Shown here piece by piece: positions 25,480-37,500 of a DNA stretch of 64,000 nucleotides. Source of the stretch: Phallusia mammillata (Eukaryota; Chordata; Ascidiacea; Phlebobranchia; Ascidiidae). The notes beneath the pieces were generated by a model that saw only the letters and a program-made list of their open reading frames with translations, made no database searches and was not told the DNA's origin. The DNA lies in NCBI GenBank assembly GCA_003260075.1, contig QLIY01000017.1:186001-250000 (forward strand), read 5' to 3'. Numbering within the stretch: position 1 is the stretch's first letter; the number at the start of each line of letters is the position of its first letter. The position numbers and the translations under genes were made by a program.

Positions 25480-26155
25480 AAGCCATTAAACATAAATATT
25501 TCAAATGTTTGTAACTACGACGTAAATGCAATTACGCCATGCAATTTATAAGTCTGAAAAAGTCGTATTGTTGAAAAAGTCGTATTGTAACTCTTGTTTA
25601 TTATTGAATTTTGTTTCTAACCCAGCTTATGTAGCAAAAATCAAAAACTAGGTTGAACCAAATATCCGTTTATTACACATTTTTTTAATAACATTTGGAT
25701 ACCACAAGACTCCAATTTAAAAAAATTCTGTTTTTATGAATAAACGAGAAACATTACAAAGTTGACTCTGACCAAAAGTATAGGCTCTTTGACGTAAAAG
25801 CTGCCGGACTGCATATTTAAATTAAGGTGGTAAATCCTGCAATGACAGTTATCCAATTCAATTGAGTAACAGAGCAACGCTTGTTCTACAAGAAATGCAA
25901 ACAGCCAACTCTATGGTGGTTCACATAATTGCGATACTGTGGGAAACCGTATTGGTTTATTGCGCAATAAATGTACTAAGTGTTAGGTTTGCAGAAAAGG
26001 ATTTTGGTTGGTTGTTTTGTTCGATTAATGAATACCTGTATGTGTGGAAGTCATACTTGCTTTTGTAGATGTAGGCTTCCTGACGCTTAATGTGAGTTGT
26101 TCCAAACGTTTTTGCATTGGCTTACGCCCGGTCTGAGATGTTTTGTGCCCTACGT

Positions 26156-26176
26156 CAGCGGTTCTCAACCGCCGAT

Positions 26177-26236
<60 letters not shown>

Positions 26237-26496
26237 TTCCCGCTGGTTCGCCAAATCTATTACAATTTTGCATCTCAATTTAATTTTTTTATATCTCAAA
26301 GAACCGCGTTTAACACGTATGATATCAAACAGACAGCAGCAAACTTCTCATGAAATTGAATTTTTCATACTACTTTTGAATTGCATATTTTTGTCGTAAT
26401 TGCTTTTTGGGTAGATTTTGAAAGTCCACCGGTCCGCAAAATTTGTTTAGAAAGTTTACCGGTCCCAAAACTTACTTAAAAAGTTGAGAACCACTG
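26156..26496 (+). mobile_element. hAT-type MITE containing a G57 tract
   Basis: Ends CAGCGGTTCTCAACC and AGTTGAGAACCACTG are flanked by perfect CCCTACGT duplications (26148-26155, 26497-26504). The run of 57 G at 26178-26234 begins only 22 bp inside the left end. The rest is AT-rich and non-coding. Confidence 0.9.
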
Positions 26497-27720
26497 CCCT
26501 ACGTTAACAAAAAATAATTAATCTTTAAATGAAATAATCTCGTGAAGCGATTTGGTCTTCACCTAAAAGGTTTACTGCAATCGTATTTAGTTTAAATAGT
26601 GCTTCTGTGAGAGGTTACACTTTTTGGAACATTAAGTAGGCTGGTCTTCTCTGCGTGCATTAGTCATTTATTGCATCACAATGAACCAAGGGAAGGTTTT
26701 TATTGGCAAAATAGCAAAGTCATTGATACTTTTAGTCTTATCTGTGATGTAACAAACGGCCTTTGGATTTGTATGTGTCTTGTTAACCTTGGTGAAATTA
26801 ATCTTACATGTTATTGCGGAAGAAAATTAGTAAAGTACTTTCAACGGTTAATTCAAAGCCGGATTCGACCCACGAGCCCGAGTTTGGTTACCCGACTTAC
26901 ATAATTTCTCCCTGAAAACATTGAAATTTTCCACTAGTGGGAAATTTCCCACCGGTTAAGAACCACTGGATTACTGCGTTTACAGTTTGAGCACAAATCT
27001 TGGTCAATGTGAAAAAAATAGTTGTATAAAATAACTCTTGAACCGCGCGCAGAAATAAGCACAATGTGCAGTATCCGGCACTTCATGCCTAAAAGAAACG
27101 CAATCAGGCTCAAAACAACAATTTTAAATCAATTGCGCTTATGTCGCTTCTCACAGGCTTGGCTTTCTTGGTTTTGTCGCGTTAGTGAAGCTCCTTATCA
27201 TAGTTTTTGTTTAGAGACGCGTCATATGCACAGTCAGAATAAAACTAAACAAATAACTGTTCGTAGATAAAATGTTCGTAAAAAGCTCCACCACAGCTTC
27301 TAAAATCGAGCTTCATCCAACATTAATTCTAATAATCCTGTATTATAGTTTCAAATTAGAAGCCATGTACTTAAAGTAATATCAACGACAGTATTTGTTT
27401 TACTGGAGGTGTACTGCGTTAACTAATCAGTTTGTGCTTTTTAGTTTAGTTTTTTGAATACCTGCCGGAAAAGCTTCAGTGCTACAGGCATTGCCGAGTG
27501 TTTGCATTGATTGTAAGCAAAAAAATAAAGTTTTGGTTACAAAGTGTCAGTAGCACTCAATCACGCGGCATTCATTAACTTTGTTCAGTATTCAAAAGGG
27601 GGCGAGAAAGTTGTTTTTTCACAGATCGAGGTAAGTTGTCTGGTTTGTATGGTCAACATACCCAACCGTCTCTAAACATTCAATGGATTGCTCCGTAAAC
27701 CGCTAAACTTGTCAATTTTA

Positions 27721-28150
27721 CCTACTTTTTCTAGTAATGTGGAAGCACCGAATTCACTTTTTGTCGGCAAAAACAGTTGAGCATTTTTCCAACGTCAAAA
27801 AAACCTTTGAAAGCAGGGACATAAAATAGTTCATTGCAAACAACACACATCCGTTTAACAAAGCTTGTTATCTATTTGCGTGTATGATGTGTTAATCACG
27901 TGAATACAATCGTGAATACAAAATACAATATTAAAAAATGCTTGTATAAAAAACGCTTCTAAAAAGTCTTAAGTTCCTGTAACCTTATTTCAATGGGTAT
28001 CTAATAAACACTGTTTCGGTATTTAGACCATGACTGCTGTCGAGCATATTTTGAAAGATGTTTAAAGAGAGCGTTCGTTTCACTGTGCTTAGTCTGTTTT
28101 CACGTTGTTTTTAAATCACTCGTTGGAAACAAAACGTGACCATTGACTGG
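27721..28150. other. Gene-free gap before gene A
   Basis: AT-rich and non-coding. No repeat end or exon was recognised. It separates the segmental duplication from the 3' UTR of gene A. Confidence 0.5.
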
Positions 28151-28559
28151 ATTGTAATTTATTGTGGAAAATGAAAAAAAGTTTTTACAACCTGAAAAGC
28201 ATATGTGACAGTACATTAATTACATGTCATCGGTAAATAAAGTTGTTGAAATCAAGCCGTTTACAAGCACACAAGAATTAATTTTTACACAAATGCCATA
28301 TTACAAATAGTATTAACAGTACATATACCTAATAAAGAAAGAAACATCTACATCCGATTAAAGTGCTAAAGGTTATAAGTTTATATACATAACAAAAATA
28401 TTTAGACCAAGCCAAATACAACATACCAAAGGGAAACCCCAAAAGCTGTTTTACTCAATACCAACGTCACATAAAACAGAAACCGGGGAAATAAAAAAAG
28501 GCGCTAGCAATATGTAATTACAAAGCAGATGTAAATGTAAACATGCGCAATGTTATGTC

Positions 28560-31500
28560 CTAACGATGGGTTTGTTTGGCAACCCCTAAGCTCCCAAGTC
28601 CAGGTTGATATAACATTTGCTCTGCGCTTCTGATATCTTGTTGCCTTTCCATTTCGTCGTCAAAGTCGGTTGCTTGCTTGAACACTTCGATTGCCCGAGA
28701 CAATGCTTCAGCTGTTTTGTCCGGTCGCGAGAGTGAGAGGTATGTGGCACCCAAGTTGCTGGAAAACGTGCCGTACCACTTTTTTTTGAGAACCTCAGTG
28801 CCATATGCTTCTCTTAAAAACTGCAATGCCCTTTCAAGCAACAGCGCTCTTTCCTCGTCTTCATCAGCATACAGCAGCAGAATTTCCATGCAATGGAATG
28901 TGGCAATTCGCAGACTGATAAGATTCTTGTACATGTTATCCGGAGCGGTTTGTTGAATGTGTTCAAGCAGCGGACGGGCACCCTTAAGACAATATCTTCT
29001 CAAAAATGGTTTGGCTTTTTTATTGTTGTCACTAATTTTTCCGGCAGCTGTCCGCAGAACGTTCATGCATTTTGATTTATCAGCAGAGTCGGAAACAGTA
29101 AAAATGCTCATGTCGGAAATTTTGGCGGCAATAAGGCATAGCAAGATTGCTTCAAAACTTTTGCCTTCTATTTTTACTGTCTTTTCCGCCAAGCGCAAAA
29201 CACTTTGAAACGTTTCGCCCATCTTTCGGATTGAAGACACAATTTTATCGAAGGCTTTATTGGCCTGTACTTCGCGGTTTGTAAGCATCAAACTGAGGCA
29301 GTAGTGCATCTGAAACCTAATGTCTCGCTCGTCAGGATCGAACTGATGTATTTTTTCATGGAAGCCATAGGCCTCGTAGAGTTTCTCGTTGCTGTGCATG
29401 GATTCTATAGTTTCTGCACAAAATAATTGTATAGGTATATTCGACTTCTGTTATCAATTGGATCAGCCGAATCGAACCCCGGTACATCTATCGGCGGACG
29501 CCTTATCCAACCGCTAACTACTTTAAACTTAACTTTTAACTTAACTGACGTAATTTGGGCAATAAGTCAAGATGACGAAGTCTTCTAAAACGTTTGTTCG
29601 TATATGTTCTAGTCATGCCTGTATTTTACATATTTCCGTCACCGACCTTGAGTTTTATTTTTCAAATTCATTTCATTAAGTAATTGTTACAGTTTTTCGT
29701 CGGTACACGTTTACGTAAAAATGTTGCTAAGCGAATTACTTTTATCGATACGACAGTAACTTGAGAGCGTATCGTGTCAAGAACGTTTGCAAGGTTTTCG
29801 GAAACTTTAAACTTACCCTCATGCGACATCATCCAGTCCAAATCGGTTTTCCAAGAAAATGTACTGTTTGACGAAGAGCCTGTCGTGAAAAAGATGCCTA
29901 TTTGAGTCATTTGCGATGTTTCAGTAAAATTAAAGTGTCAGGAATGCAGAAAAAGATACAGTTTTAGCCTTTTCTGTAAACACATGTTATGTTTTAAAAA
30001 ACTTTTGTCAAGCCAACAGTTTTTCTTTTATAGTCAAAATCAATCAGGTTGCTTTGGTATTTAGGCGGATGTTACCCCACTTAAAGTGAATTACTTTAGG
30101 TACTCTCAATAGTTTACATAAAATAGTATATATCTATATATCAAGTTTTCTTTTAAGTTGTGGCACCCACGTTTACCCTAAAGTTTATGTGCCTAACGAT
30201 ATGTTTATATGGATTTAAGATCGGCGCAATTAAGTCCCTATTCTTAACAAACCCTTTACTATCTACGAAACTCCAAAAACTACACAAGGCGGCCTTGTGT
30301 TCGGTTATATTTGTCAATTGTGCCATTTGCACACTTCCGGTGCACGGCTGTTGAGCCTGTCAATGAGCCGCAATATGCTTCTCAGAGTTGCACAAAACAC
30401 GCCATACTATCATACAATATGTTAAGTGGTTGTTGGGTAAGAGTAATTTTAAAACTATTACTACAAAAAGATGTTAAATAAGAGTCGTACTCAACAGCAA
30501 CTGTGTTCAAAACTCTAAAACTACACTGAAAACAAATGTTAAATAAGTAACAAATTTTGGGATTTATTTAACACTCACCATCTTCTTCTGAAATGTTTTC
30601 TGCACTTAAAAGACTTTGAAGCAATCCTCCGCCATGGCCCACTAAATACATTGTGTGTATAAAAGCGTCTATTTGTCAAATTGTTTTTTATTGTTAAATA
30701 AAGGTTCTCAAGGACACGACATCAAAATAAAAATAAAATACATAAAAAGGCTCGCCTAGCACTTAGTATTGCAGAGAAGTGGAACTATCAAGCCTAAACG
30801 TACTGCTTTTCTAAAAAAAGACAAAAGCGTATTTACCAAGTATATTAACTCCTTACAAAAGTATATCATCGCAAAAACACTTGATGGGCAGTTAGTTGTG
30901 CCAGTGACCGGACTTAAAGATTGTGCGCAAACGATTGCCTGGGTTTGTGTTTTGTGATCTGGGATGGAATTAAACAGATTTGTTTAGCCAAGAAGACAAC
31001 TATAAAATCACACAAGCCGACAAAGCAGTAAATGGGCCTAAAATCGAGACCTGGACCCAAAAGTCCAACCCCCAAACCCAGCTCGAATCCGTTTTTTAGG
31101 CATAAAATCGTCGAAAATGTGGGAAAGTAAAATCGAGTGGCAGGCCCAAATCAAGCCCGTTCTATTGAACCTCAAGTTTGAACTCTAATCCTGCCAGAAA
31201 AACCTGGTTATCGACTTTGGGGGCGTTACACGGACTTAACAATGCTAGTTTAGTGTGTTGGTATACCAGTTCTCTAAAGAAAACAATCGCATTTTTCATC
31301 TATCGTCGCCCATTTCTTGGACGAAAAAAATATTTCAAATTACGCAAATAAAATGGCAAAGTGCTCCATCGATAGCTGCACTGCTCAAACATCTTTTTCG
31401 AGGGAACACGTCCTACCCCCGCTTCGGGATTTACGCCCGTGAATCCCTTAACTTATAAACAAGATTTTTAAAAAGATTTTCTTTCACTTACGTTGACTGG

Positions 31501-34500
31501 TCAGGTTTTCAACTGATTCTCGGAACATTTGCATGAAACCTCCTCCTTGTTGTGCTAAATATACAAAATCATGTTTAAAAGTTGAACCACACAACTGTAT
31601 GGCTATGGAAAAACATAAATCTCTGATAATTTAGGAACAAATTAAAGATGTTTATTACGCATTATCCCAAATATGAACGATTCTTAACGTTTGTGGACGT
31701 ATCTTTTTTCGTGTTTTAAAGATTTCGTGTTTTAAATGCTAATACTTTAATTAAAACTGGCGGTTTATTTACATTTTGTTGCGTTGCTTTCATTTCTGGC
31801 GGTGCTTTAGTATAACTGATTTGTTATGACTATTGTATATATATATATATATATATTTATATATTGTTTGCAAAAATTGGCTATACATGCTTCAAATTAG
31901 AAGACATTGACTCAAAATTTGTCACGGGCCACTTTTCGAACTATCTAGATTCTAGAACAACAACACCAACATACTTATCAGTAAAATAGCACCAAGAGGC
32001 AAAAATATAACAAAAAAAATCGGTTTAGCCTATTTGGTAATCACCACAAAAGCACCACAAATCCCAACCTGTGTTTAACACAGACTTTGACTGGACTAAG
32101 TCTCATTAGCAATCTGGCGAAAATGTGGTGATCTATTTAAGACATTCCTAAATAGAATGTGCCAAAGAAGAAATTAATTAAAAATAACAAGTAGCCATAC
32201 TTTATTGTTTAGGATCATCACAAAGATACAATACGCCACGTTTGGTGCATGCGCCATAGGTTGCCCACCTCTGCGCCAAACCAACACACTAAGAACTGAT
32301 CGCACTCTAAAGTTCCTGCTTTATAATCAGCCTAACTTCGGACTATTGCAACATTATAATATTGTATCACAATGATGGAATATGAATATTTTAACGTGTA
32401 GTGATATCATTTCCTACAGTTACTTTTGTAACACATTTTTTGTAATACACAGTTCCTCTTTGTCGCATAATGGCTCAGGAAAAAAGCGTTCCTGTTGTTA
32501 TGTAAGTAGGTACCTGCAGGTAACAAAACTCCTTAAAAAAATATTGCGTGTAACTGAAAAACCATTTACGAGTTTTAGGCCAAATTTGACATGATGGTTA
32601 CAGAGATTGATATAAAACATCCATTAGATTTTGGGGACGTTTGCAAGTTTTGTTTTTGTGCTATGACAGTTTTTTAAAATTATTAAAACTTGGGCCTTAA
32701 TACATACCTATGCAGTTAATAAGGCCTAACATTTTCATGTTTTTTTTGAAAAAAATGCCTAGAAACCAAGCAGACTCATTTATACTTTGCTTCGGTCAAA
32801 ATAAAGTTCAAACAAGCAACGTTATTACCTTATATAACACATACACTGTTAACTAAGACATATAACTGTTAATCTGAAGGTACAAAAAATCTGAAGCATT
32901 TTTTTTGCTTATCAGTCGTCTTTACTGTAAAAGAAAATTCAAATTTGCAGTAAAATGTATTTGAAGCAATTCTTTTTTCCAGATGGAATAATGATTCATT
33001 TAACTTAAAATGACCCCATTAGTAATATATCTTAATAAGGTTTCATTTCGAAAACACAACCTTTCCATTTTTGTTGCCAATTTTAAATTTCTTTGTAAAA
33101 ATTTGAAAACAAACACTTAAATTTGGATTGGTCGTAACAACAATTACACAAAACTTGCAGGTCCAAAACTTTTTAAATCTTTGTAAGTACATATATACTT
33201 TTAAATTACACAAAAACGGAATCATTTTTTCTTGTATGTAAAATGGCAGTGGGCCTTATTACCTTTCGAGCCTATACCTTCAGGTACCTTGTTGGTGGTT
33301 TGATTTAAACATAAAATTACGTAAGTTCAAGTATGAATATATTTCCTACCATCTCCGTTCAGGTTTTCAGCACCTTCCAGTGTTTGCGCCAATCCTCCTC
33401 TTTGCCCAGCTAAATACATTTTAATTTAAATCATTTAGGAAAAACACGAAACTTTACGTATTTAGCCATTTTAAAGACAAATAAAGATTTTTTGATGGTT
33501 ACAGAGATTGATATTAAACATCCATTAGATTTTGTGGACGTTTGTAAGTTTTGTTTTTGTCGTATGACAGATTTTTAAAAATATTAAAACTTGAGCCTTA
33601 ATACATTCCTATGCAGTTAATAAGGCCTAACATTTTCTTTTTTTTTGAAAAAAAGCCTTGAAACCAATCAGACTCATTTATACTTTGCTTCGGTCAAAAT
33701 AAAGTTCGAACAAACAACGTTATTACCTTATATAACACATACACTGTTAACTAAGACATATAACTGTTAATCTAAAGGTACAAAAAAGCATTTTTTTGCT
33801 TATCAGTCGTCTTTACTGTAAAAGACTCTTTAGAAAATGACAAAAATTTGTGGGCCTTACTGCAAGCAATGGCTGTCAAACGAAACCGCAATAAAATTTA
33901 TTTGAAGTAATTCTTTTTTCCAGATGGAATAATGATTCATTTAACTTAAAATGACCCCATTAGTAATATATCTTAATAAGGTTTCATTTCGAAAACACAA
34001 CCTTTCCATTTTTGTTGCCAATTTTAAATTTCTTTGTAAAAATTTGAAAACAAACACTTAAATTTGGATTGGTCGTAACAACAATTAAACAAAACTTGCA
34101 GGTCCAAAACTTTTTAAATCTTTGTAAGTACGCATATACTTTTAAATTACATCAAAACGGAATCATTTTTTCTTGTATGTCAGATAGTATGAGCAGTGAA
34201 CCTTATTACCTTTCAAGCCTATATCAGGTACCTTGTTGGTGGTTTGATTTAAACATAAAATTACGTAAGTTCAAGTGTGAATATATTTCCTACCATCTCC
34301 GTTCAGGTTTTCAGCACCTTCCAGTATTTGCGCCAATCCTCCTCTTTGCCAAGCTAAATACATTTTAATTTAAATCATTTAGGAAAAACACGCAACTTTA
34401 CGTATTTAGCCATTTTAAAGACAAATAAAGATTTTTTTTTCCCAAGGCACCATATAGTTTGGAATAAACACTGAGTGACATTTCGAAATAATTGCTATGC

Positions 34501-37500
34501 ATTTATTTTAAAAGTAGATAACAGATGTTAAAACAACTGTAGAACTGACTTCCTTTCCTAAAAGTTTATCTCCAAATGTTCTATTTTTGCAATATTTTTT
34601 GTTGGCCCAAGTCTGCCTAGAGCCAGCGAAATAGTAGTCATGTCAACCCCTGTTACATCGCAAATTACTGTTTTGTCTACCGTCTCCGTAAAATTGTAAA
34701 TTTCAGTATAAATAGCCCCGTCATGTGGACAGTTTTACGCTTTGTGTTCGACAAGTTTGCTGAAAACGTTGGTGGTTCAATTCATGTGTCTAGGAAACTA
34801 CATTGTTTTTTAGGAAAATTAAGTAAATTGCTTGTTAAATCATACGTAAACCTGTTTCTTATTGCTGTGCACATAAAGTCTGCCAGAAATTCGTGACCAA
34901 TTTGTTTTGGAAAGTGTTGTTTTGTTTACTTGTGTATCTTTGTCAACATTATGCAAATAACCATTGTCTTGCATTGTTTACCTTTTGTTGTGACAATATG
35001 CCTGGTTTAAATTGTACTTCGTTACTTGCAGTTTGACTTGAGTGCTTGTCAACAAATAACTGTTTCAAAGTCCTGGTCCAGACGTTTCGGTAAGAGTGTT
35101 ATATTGTTGTATGCTGCTTATCCCAAAATATTTCCTTTAGAAAGCCGTCCGCCAGTTTTACCATCGTAATCCCATAGAAGTAACTGCATCCTGCTAATTG
35201 AACCTAGCAAGGGCTTTGTTTACAAATAAACTGTTTTGGAACCTAGTGTGGAGTGTTAGTAGGTAGAAGCCTGTAGTTGGGACCTGGCAGACGCGTTTTT
35301 GAATCTAATTTGAAGTACCAGAGTGGACGCCTGTGCCCACCTGGAGCACTGAAGTATACGTTACAACCCCAATGACCACATACTGTATTTTTTTGCAATC
35401 CCCGGTAAATAGGCTGTAGCTCAGTGATTACCTACTCCTGCAATAAATTTTGACATTTATAAATTCATTTGCAGTTACTGTCAGGTTAAGTTGACAACTT
35501 AAAAAACATAATTTCAAGTTTTTAAGAAATTTATTTAATGTTTGTAATTAATTAAACATTTCATGAAAGTTAATCATAAATACATTGTTGTTGTCAAGTA
35601 TGTTTTACAAACTTTTATGACTCAAGATTTTTGTGAATTTGTGCTTGTTTAAACCGGTTAAAAAGGGACACTTGAAGCAGGTCTGCAGAACACAATACGG
35701 CAGAAGGGCGGCAACAGAACGTGGGTCGTTTGCGAGAGGTTGTAATGTTTATATATTTTCAGTGCTTCTTTTTTTACTTTTTTCCGGCATCGATTTTTTT
35801 AAACGTAATTAAATATCACCCTTTTACGATTTTTGAGAGATACGGACCACCATGCAAAATAGGTATGTTTTGTTGTAACTTACAACGCACCGCTAATCGT
35901 AGCTTTTACAATAACTTTGTTTCATATCGAATACTACAAGAAGCCAAGCCCGTTTTACGATTAGTCAGGAAAATTTAGTTTTACTTTGTACACTTTTTGG
36001 TGGAAGGGAAAAGTGATGTTTAGTACAAAAATTATTTTCTACTTACGTCCTCCGGTCAGGTTTTCAACTGATCCCCGGAACATTTGCATTAACCCTCTTC
36101 CTTGTTGTGCTAAATATATAAATCATGTACAAAAGCTTTAGTTGAACCACGCAACTGTAAGTTATTAGCGATATATTTTTTGGCTGTGGAAAAACATAAA
36201 TCTCTAATAATTTAGGAACAATTTGAAGATGTTTGTTACGCATTATCCTAACTATGATTTGTTGACGTATATCCTTTTTCGTATTTAAAAGATAAAAGCT
36301 TTTTTCAAATGCTAATACTTTAATTATCGTTGTTTAGTTGGTAATGATTTTAAGTAATTGTGTAATGAGTTTGCAGGAATATCAACGTATTAAACTTTAA
36401 AAAGGAATTAATTTCTTGTTGTTTATGACATAAATAGGCGCAGTTTTTGTGTGCGGAGATCGAAGATAAAGATACATAACAACATTTGTAATGTTGCAAG
36501 GACGGGTTTAGTTGAATCACATTTTGTTAGATGATTACACTGTAAGTTCAAGTATGACTATATTTCCCACCATCTCGGTTCAGGTTTTCAGCACCTTCCA
36601 GTATGTGCGCCAATCCTCCTCTTTGCCCAGCTAAATACATTTTAATTTAAATATTTTAGGAAAAACACGCAACTTTACGTATTTAGCCTTTCTTAAAACA
36701 AATAAAGAAATTTTGCCAAGCCCCACATAGTTTGGAATAAACACCGAGTGACAATTTGCTACAATTGTTTTGCATTTAAATTGATGGTAGAGAAGAAAAG
36801 TTAAACAACTGTAGTTTCGCGCCAACTGCCGTTCCTAAAGCTTTACCTCCGTTTTGTTGCTGACCAAGTCTAACCTTGTCGGCAAACTCTTTAGCTAATC
36901 CGTTTAGGTTTTTTTGCAGGCGGGCCATTTAGAAAAAAAATACTCTTTTGCTAATTGGGTGTTTTAAAATGGATGTATGCACACGTAATGTATTGTTTTT
37001 GCAATAACTTATCAAATTCTGAGAGTTTCTTTGATATACATGCAAGTGTGTACTGATTGAAAATCGAAGTGGTAAACCGTATGCATTCGAATCAAATATG
37101 TATATTACGCCGGCTTTATACACAAAACAATATTTAAGGCGAAAGATCTGCTCAGCTTTCACCGCAACTCTGCTTTTTAAAACTAGCCCAAATTAAACCC
37201 GCAAATCCAAAGTATTAAAAACAAATTAACAACGAGACAATTTTACAATCGTTTAACTGCTTGTAAACACGCATGCCTATAAAATACATGTGAAATACCA
37301 AAAATAGCATTTTTCACAATCCCCTGTAAGCTAGTGCAATTGACAAATTGTAAGATTATTTGTATGGAATATATGAGGCTCCCTACTGTCCCTACACCCT
37401 TTGTGCCATCACAAGTAACAGAAGAAGGCAGTTGCGCATACAAATAATATTTTTATTTCTGTCGTGTTGTATTGTAACAAGCTGCCTTTGAATCGTTTCT

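Larger units (their letters stand above)
22546..27720 (+). repeat. Tandem segmental duplication, copy 2 (5.2 kb)
   Basis: Direct-repeat partner of 14071-22545. It holds the second LINE tail, a G10 tract at 24708-24717 and its own hAT element at 26156. The 162-codon frame at 24044-24532 runs across repeat units, has no homologue I recognise and is not proposed as a gene. A lone hAT right end (GGTTAAGAACCACTG) finishes at 26968. Confidence 0.8.
32593..34439 (-). repeat. Tandem intron-exon duplication (about 0.9 kb units)
   Basis: 32593-33494 and 33495-34439 are near-identical direct repeats starting GATGGTTACAGAGATTGATA. Each contains one alpha micro-exon (33350-33409, 34294-34353) with its own acceptor and donor. 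This is whole-unit tandem duplication inside the gene. A third, older unit covers about 36540-36850. A (TA)n microsatellite lies just outside at about 31836-31862. Confidence 0.9.

Noticed and set aside
26097..26399. Frames encoding long Gly or Pro runs (also at 20349-20693)
   Set aside because: They are translations of the G57 and G52 homopolymers, not proteins.
35408..35460. tRNA-like GGCTGTAGCTCAGTGATTA
   Set aside because: It resembles a box A, but there is no box B, T-arm or acceptor stem downstream.
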